Source of the DNA: Syngnathus acus
Lineage: Eukaryota > Chordata > Actinopteri > Syngnathiformes > Syngnathidae
DNA: 64,000 nucleotides
Direction: 5' to 3'
Assembly: GCF_901709675.1 (NCBI RefSeq)
Contig: NC_051095.1
Coordinates: forward strand, 14,585,456 to 14,649,455
In this document: positions 59,772 to 64,000 of the stretch, one piece after another
Numbering within the stretch: the stretch's first letter is position 1
How the letters are laid out: every line of letters starts with the position of its first letter
The notes under the pieces: model-generated
Told to the model about the DNA's origin: nothing
Database searches by the model: none
What the model saw: only the letters and a program-made list of their open reading frames with translations
Program-made: the position numbers and the translations under genes

Positions 59772-60789
59772 GCCCTCCACCATTGTAATCAAAATAGGCT
59801 TCCGATCCGTTGGACTATGACCACTCTGACTTTTTTTTCCCCAGACTGACGATGGATGGAGAAAAAGTGAAAATTCAACTGGGGAAACAACTTTTGGAAT
59901 TGCAAACTAATATGCTTAACATATTTTCGCAGGTTAGCCAAGGCTCATTCCTTAACAGTTGTGTTGTATCTATCAAGTGAAACATGTTCCTGAGGCCATA
60001 GGAGATCACCCCAAAAGGGGGAGACCTAAGCACTCCTAATGTTCATTGTGATGATCATCACTCAAAGACTGAATGAAAAGAGAGTCATGTAACTAAATAT
60101 TGTTTGGTGCAGATAAAAAAAAAAAAGCTTTTCAGCAGAAGACTTGAATCGTCTATGTATAATAGTAATGGGATGTTAAACTCCAGCTTAAAGCCCATCA
60201 AGGAAATCTGTTAATACCCGCTTTGCTTTATTTCAATTCTGATGTATTACACTGTGTTCTTCATTATATGATAAAACCACACTTGTGCAGTCCGGAGCTG
60301 TGATAACATTCCCCACTGTCAACATAATCCAAGCTCACGCTATACGGGGACTTTAAACACAGGCATATGGTGATGGCTTTATATCATACTTAGCACTCCC
60401 AATATGGGGCAATAAATGCAGGAAATGCTCTTACTGAATGAATGCTATGGTTTCGCTCTCTTTCTTTCTCCATCTTTTTTTTGTGTTATATCTTTATGAC
60501 AACCACTTGTCAATGAATGCATTTAGACGTTTTAAGATGAGGCTACCCAAGTGCAATTCTCTTAAAAATTGTGCTCAAGATGCTGATTAAAGAGCTTAAT
60601 AAAGGGAAACAAGGGAGCATATTGAGCCACCATAAAACAGTTTGATTTTAGTCTGTAGTTTGTGTTATAAGTCTTGATCCTTTGGGTAGTTTGACAAAAC
60701 CATGTCACAGACGTGTTATCAAAACACCTGGGAACTCTTAAACTTGGGGGAGAAATGCTCAATATGTCTCCTTTAAGTCATCACACATT

Positions 60790-61200
60790 TAAAAGGTATG
60801 GCATTCCACATGAGACAGAGCGTGTGGCAAAGTGCGTATTCTCAGCCAGCATGTATGGTCGCTCCCAACAGCTGTTTGCACGAGCCCAGGGGAGGTAGCA
60901 TGTCAAGTCGGATGCCTTCTGCTGTCACCAGCTCCGCAAGGTGTTTATTAAAAAATGTTAATGGCGTCAACAAGACGCACACACAGCCAGGCTTGGCGCC
61001 CGTGACGAGCGCATGGCAGCAGCCAACTGTTCCCACTTGCCGGGGAAAGTGCGAGCGCGCTCTGTGTTTTCATGCCCAGCAGGATCTGTTAGTGGGGAAG
61101 ACACCGTAACAATCATCAGGGTAATGTTTGCTTATTGGATGTCGCCGAGACGTAACGTCATCAGGGAGCGCCATTGTACAGACTGCTGCTAGTTGAGGAG
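60790..61200. promoter_or_regulatory. CpG-bearing complex segment, candidate regulatory
   Basis: CCCAACAGCTGTTTGCACGA, GCTCCGCAAGGTGTTTATTA, CTTGGCGCCCGTGACGAGCG and AGTGCGAGCGCGCTCTG. Open frames occur on both strands but none resembles a protein. Confidence 0.2.
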
Positions 61201-61459
61201 AACACCTGATGCATTTAATAAACTGTATCTCCTTTTTGGTCAATCAAATCATCCCATAAGACTAGGAAACATTATTTTGGGTTTATGGAGGAACAAATAG
61301 TAGGTGCTGTACGACAGGATTGGTAGTTGTAGCTTGAATAGATTAATAGAATAGATATTTAGAATCACAGTATTTGTGTGGATGTGGTTTTCAGCTTCTT
61401 GTCTTTATCACTCCATCACCTGAGCCCCAAAAACTTAGATAACGGGCAACGAGGGATTA

Positions 61460-61790
61460 TTTCACTGCATATTCATCTTTTAGAACTATTCATTTATATT
61501 GAATTTTAATAGAAGGGGGAACTCATGGAAGAAATTCCCTGTAGACAATTCCATGTCAGCCAGACCACCACAATCTCCTTCCGCTCCCTAAAAATTTGAA
61601 TATTTTTGTTATTTCATTCCTTCCTGCAAAATTTTCTCAGCCAAGCGAAAGGCCGTGTTAAAGGGAAGTCAAGTAATGTATTATTGACCTCTTTTGCCAT
61701 CCAAGGGATTGCATTAACATCCACAGCACTGTTCTCGAGCAGAAGCTGCTCAATGAGGTACATAAAAGTTTAATTTTCATTCAAGAGGTG
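61460..61790. promoter_or_regulatory. candidate conserved non-coding element
   Basis: TTATTTCACTGCATATTCAT, ATTTATATTGAATTTTAATA, CTTTTGCCATCCAAGGGATT, GCATTAACATCCACAGC and AGTTTAATTTTCATTCAAG. Motif-dense, non-repetitive. Confidence 0.25.
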
Positions 61791-62138
61791 GTCATAGCCA
61801 CCATTTTATTGTACAATTTAATATAAAATATATATTATTTTGGGAGGGATTCAAATGGATGTGATCATAATCTGTTTTACGCAATGAAATGTTTGGTTGC
61901 TCAAAGTTGCAAATGTTTCTTTTCTTATGTTTTTTTTTTACAATGTTTTCCTATCATGACTTTTTTACATTTGATGTGAAAAGGCCAATGTTGTCCAAAT
62001 TGTGATACTAGTATGGCTACAAAATAACAGTTTTAATATGCATCCCCTAATTGGGAGAATTATCTTTGGCGTCTCCACGGCAACCATGCATCACCTCCAT
62101 TTTTGTGATCTATGATATTGGTAGACTTACCTCTAGAG

Positions 62139-62514
62139 CAGTGCCTCTTAACCTGGGTTCGATCGAACCCTAGGGGTTCTGTGAGTCGGTCTCAGGGGTT
62201 CGGCAGCACCTCCACTGCGGAGGTCCGAAAACACCTGATTTGTTGTGTAAATTCGTGATGATGCATATCTCGCAGAGACAACAGCAGAAGTCACACTGAT
62301 TTGCAGTTGAGTAATTTGTTGTGAGTTCCTGCATTATTTTGGTTTTGTTCTTTGAACAAGGTGATGTTCATGCACGGCTCATTTTGTGCACCAGTAAAAA
62401 ACATCTGTCTTGAATTTGATTTTTTTTTTTTTTTTTTTAACTTAAGAGGGGTTCAGTGAATGCGCATATGAAACTGGTGGGGTTCGGTACCTCCAAAAAG
62501 GTTAAGAACCACTG
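62139..62514. mobile_element. 376-bp hAT-type (Charlie-like) miniature element
   Basis: Termini CAGTGCCTCTTAACC and, reversed, CAGTGGTTCTTAACC (13 of 15 match), with the typical inner CTGGGTTCGATCGAACCC. Flanked by an 8-bp target duplication with one mismatch (CTCTAGAG 62131-62138, CTCTACAG 62515-62522). Contains T19 near 62421-62439. No coding capacity. Confidence 0.88.
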
Positions 62515-62559
62515 CTCTACAGCTTACAAAGCAAACCGTTCTGATGCACAAATCACCTC

Positions 62560-62960
62560 CCAATGGAAGGCTCGTCCATCCTAATGCAAAGGTACAGACA
62601 GTAAACTTTAATGAGGCTGCTATTGTGGCCTGAAATTAGGTTATCATTATTATTGTGTGATTACAGTGATGAGTGCATACAAAACAACACGGCAGCGCCG
62701 TCGTCACTCTCTGCATACGTGTCGCAGGTAACGTGGAGGCTTTATTCATCGCTGCCTATCATCTTGAGAGCTGTATTCATCAGGTTGCCATTAATGAATG
62801 CCTACGCAGTGTCAGGAGGGACACGGGGGAGTGCTAATGTGCAGATACAACACGGCTTCCCCTCAAATTATGCATTAATTCATTATTTTCATCTGCTATA
62901 GAAATTAAAATCAGGCTTGAAGGGCAAAGTCATTTTGAGAGTAATCATATTGGATGTTTG
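62560..62960. promoter_or_regulatory. candidate conserved non-coding element
   Basis: AGTAAACTTTAATGAGGCTG, GAAATTAGGTTATCATTATT, GTGTGATTACAGTGATGAG, CATCAGGTTGCCATTAATGA and CAAATTATGCATTAATTCAT. It has the strongest homeodomain-motif clustering in the window and no repeat signature. Confidence 0.3.
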
Positions 62961-63249
62961 CACGCATACGACAGGCCCTTATTGTCCTCCAGTGATTGGA
63001 GATGGACAAACATGTTGTCCTGTGACGTGAGGCTTTTATCATGGCAAATGGCAAGCAGGGCGCCTATTTGGACCGGGTTCTCTGGAACAGAGGCTTTGAG
63101 GTTTCGGGTTAAATGGGATTTCTCCCTTTGAATCATTTTTGATGACCCGCCGCAGCTGAGTCTGCAGGTTGTGCTGCCTGCTTTAAAGCGTATTATGGGC
63201 CCGAAATTGAGCACAAGTCGCGGCTTAACGTGCACGCACGCATGAACGC

Positions 63250-63251
63250 AA

Positions 63252-63278
<27 letters not shown>
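63250..63278. repeat. (CA)n microsatellite
   Basis: About 14 CA units. Confidence 0.95.
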
Positions 63279-63282
<4 letters not shown>

Positions 63283-63360
63283 TGTTCACATGCCACACAC
63301 ACTAAGTGGGAGAGGTTCAATTTGTGCTACTGTCTGGGGAAGGCAGGCAAGTAACTCAAG

Positions 63361-63700
63361 GTGAAGTTAGCGGTAGGGTAGGTCTAGGTTTAAGAGGGTT
63401 ATGATTAAGGTTAGGGGTTAAGGTGCGAGGCTGTAATCCAGATGTTGGGGTAAGGTTAGTTAGATTTAGCCTAAAATGCAACACACTACATCTTTATTTA
63501 TACAGTGCATATAGCTGCAGCTGTAACATAGTTAGAGTTGGGTTTGGTTTAGAGCAGTTGGTGATAGTATTGGTTTGCTGTTAATTTAGAGGAGTTAGGG
63601 TTAGGGTTAGGAGTTGGATTTAAGGTAGCATTAAGATAGTTTTGGCTGAGGTTATGGTTAGCTGTTGGCTTATGGGTTTGAGTTAGTGTCAGGGTAGTGT
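63361..63700. repeat. degenerate TTAGGG-like repeat tract
   Basis: GTTAGGGTTAGGGTTAGGAG (63595-63614) and many diverged relatives (GGTTAGGGGTTAAGG, GTAAGGTTAGTTAG, GGTTATGGTTAGCTG) over about 340 nt. It resembles interstitial telomere-like sequence or an old 6-nt satellite. The perfect part is only three units. Confidence 0.6.
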
Positions 63701-64000
63701 GAGAGTTGGCCTCTTGGCACATAATTAGATAGTGGGACCTGAGTTTATTTGTTTATTGGTGTGGCTTTTTATTTTGCTGAAGGCTCTGCACATTTCCCCA
63801 TCTACATACAACACAATTTCCCCTAAAAATCATTTTGAAAAAAGATAACAACAAGGAACTGAGACATCCTTTGTACCTATCACTGCTTGATCTAATTATC
63901 ATGACCATCAGAGCAGAGTAGGAAAAGACCAAAGGCCTCATCAGCAGCTACAATCAGTGGCAGGGCAATCAGAGTTTGCACTCTGCACATCTAAACTCAC
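63701..64000. other. non-coding, nothing recognised
   Basis: AT-rich unique sequence to the right edge. Confidence 0.5.

Larger units (their letters stand above)
59772..62130. other. non-coding flank with candidate regulatory stretches
   Basis: No gene. Two complex stretches (60790-61200 and 61460-61790) are listed separately. Confidence 0.55.

Noticed and set aside
63361-63700. True telomere or chromosome end
   Set aside because: Only about three perfect TTAGGG units, and the sequence continues as ordinary DNA on both sides.

Overview
This is a vertebrate nuclear window, almost certainly from a teleost fish. Three things point that way: an intron-split non-clustered (delta-2) protocadherin gene; many copies of a V-SINE-type retroposon with a tRNA-like head, a conserved central block and a (ATGG)n tail; and other repeats typical of fish genomes, such as hAT miniature elements, a LINE 3' end and short dispersed families. 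It contains no operons, Shine-Dalgarno sites, CRISPR arrays or prokaryotic genes.

Only one protein-coding gene can be supported. It is pcdh19 (protocadherin-19), on the minus strand. The large first coding exon (12327-14458) encodes the signal peptide, six cadherin repeats, the transmembrane helix and the first residues of the tail (710 codons plus 2 nt). A second coding exon (9699-10026, 328 nt, homologous to human exon 3) joins it in frame and brings the total to 820 residues. The rest of the cytoplasmic domain is not recognisable in 1-9698, so the 3' exons probably lie beyond the left edge. The 47-codon cassette exon known between these two exons in mammals was not found in the 2.3 kb intron. 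The putative 5' UTR and promoter lie at about 14459-15420, with a CCAAT box and an unusual C21(CA)9 tract.

Layout: 1-9698 is pcdh19 intron, with three blocks of a degenerate 'GTTACCAAAA' short-repeat texture, a (GT)55 microsatellite and complex segments that may be regulatory. 9699-14458 holds the two exons and the intron between them. 14459-15420 is promoter and 5' UTR. From 15421 to 64000 I see no genes. This gene-poor upstream flank holds V-SINEs (one split by a nested insertion), two candidate solo LTRs, two hAT miniature elements with 8-bp target duplications, a LINE 3' end, several decayed DNA-transposon fragments, tetranucleotide arrays, and complex non-repetitive segments that look like candidate conserved non-coding elements. 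Conservation could not be tested here.

I did not find an undescribed biological system. The observations I think most worth checking are: the weak pcdh19 exon-1 donor with a (TG)n tract starting about 22 nt downstream and an immediate in-frame stop on read-through; the promoter C21(CA)9 tract; the nested V-SINE; two unnamed dispersed repeat families seen as pairs; and the degenerate short-repeat blocks in the intron.
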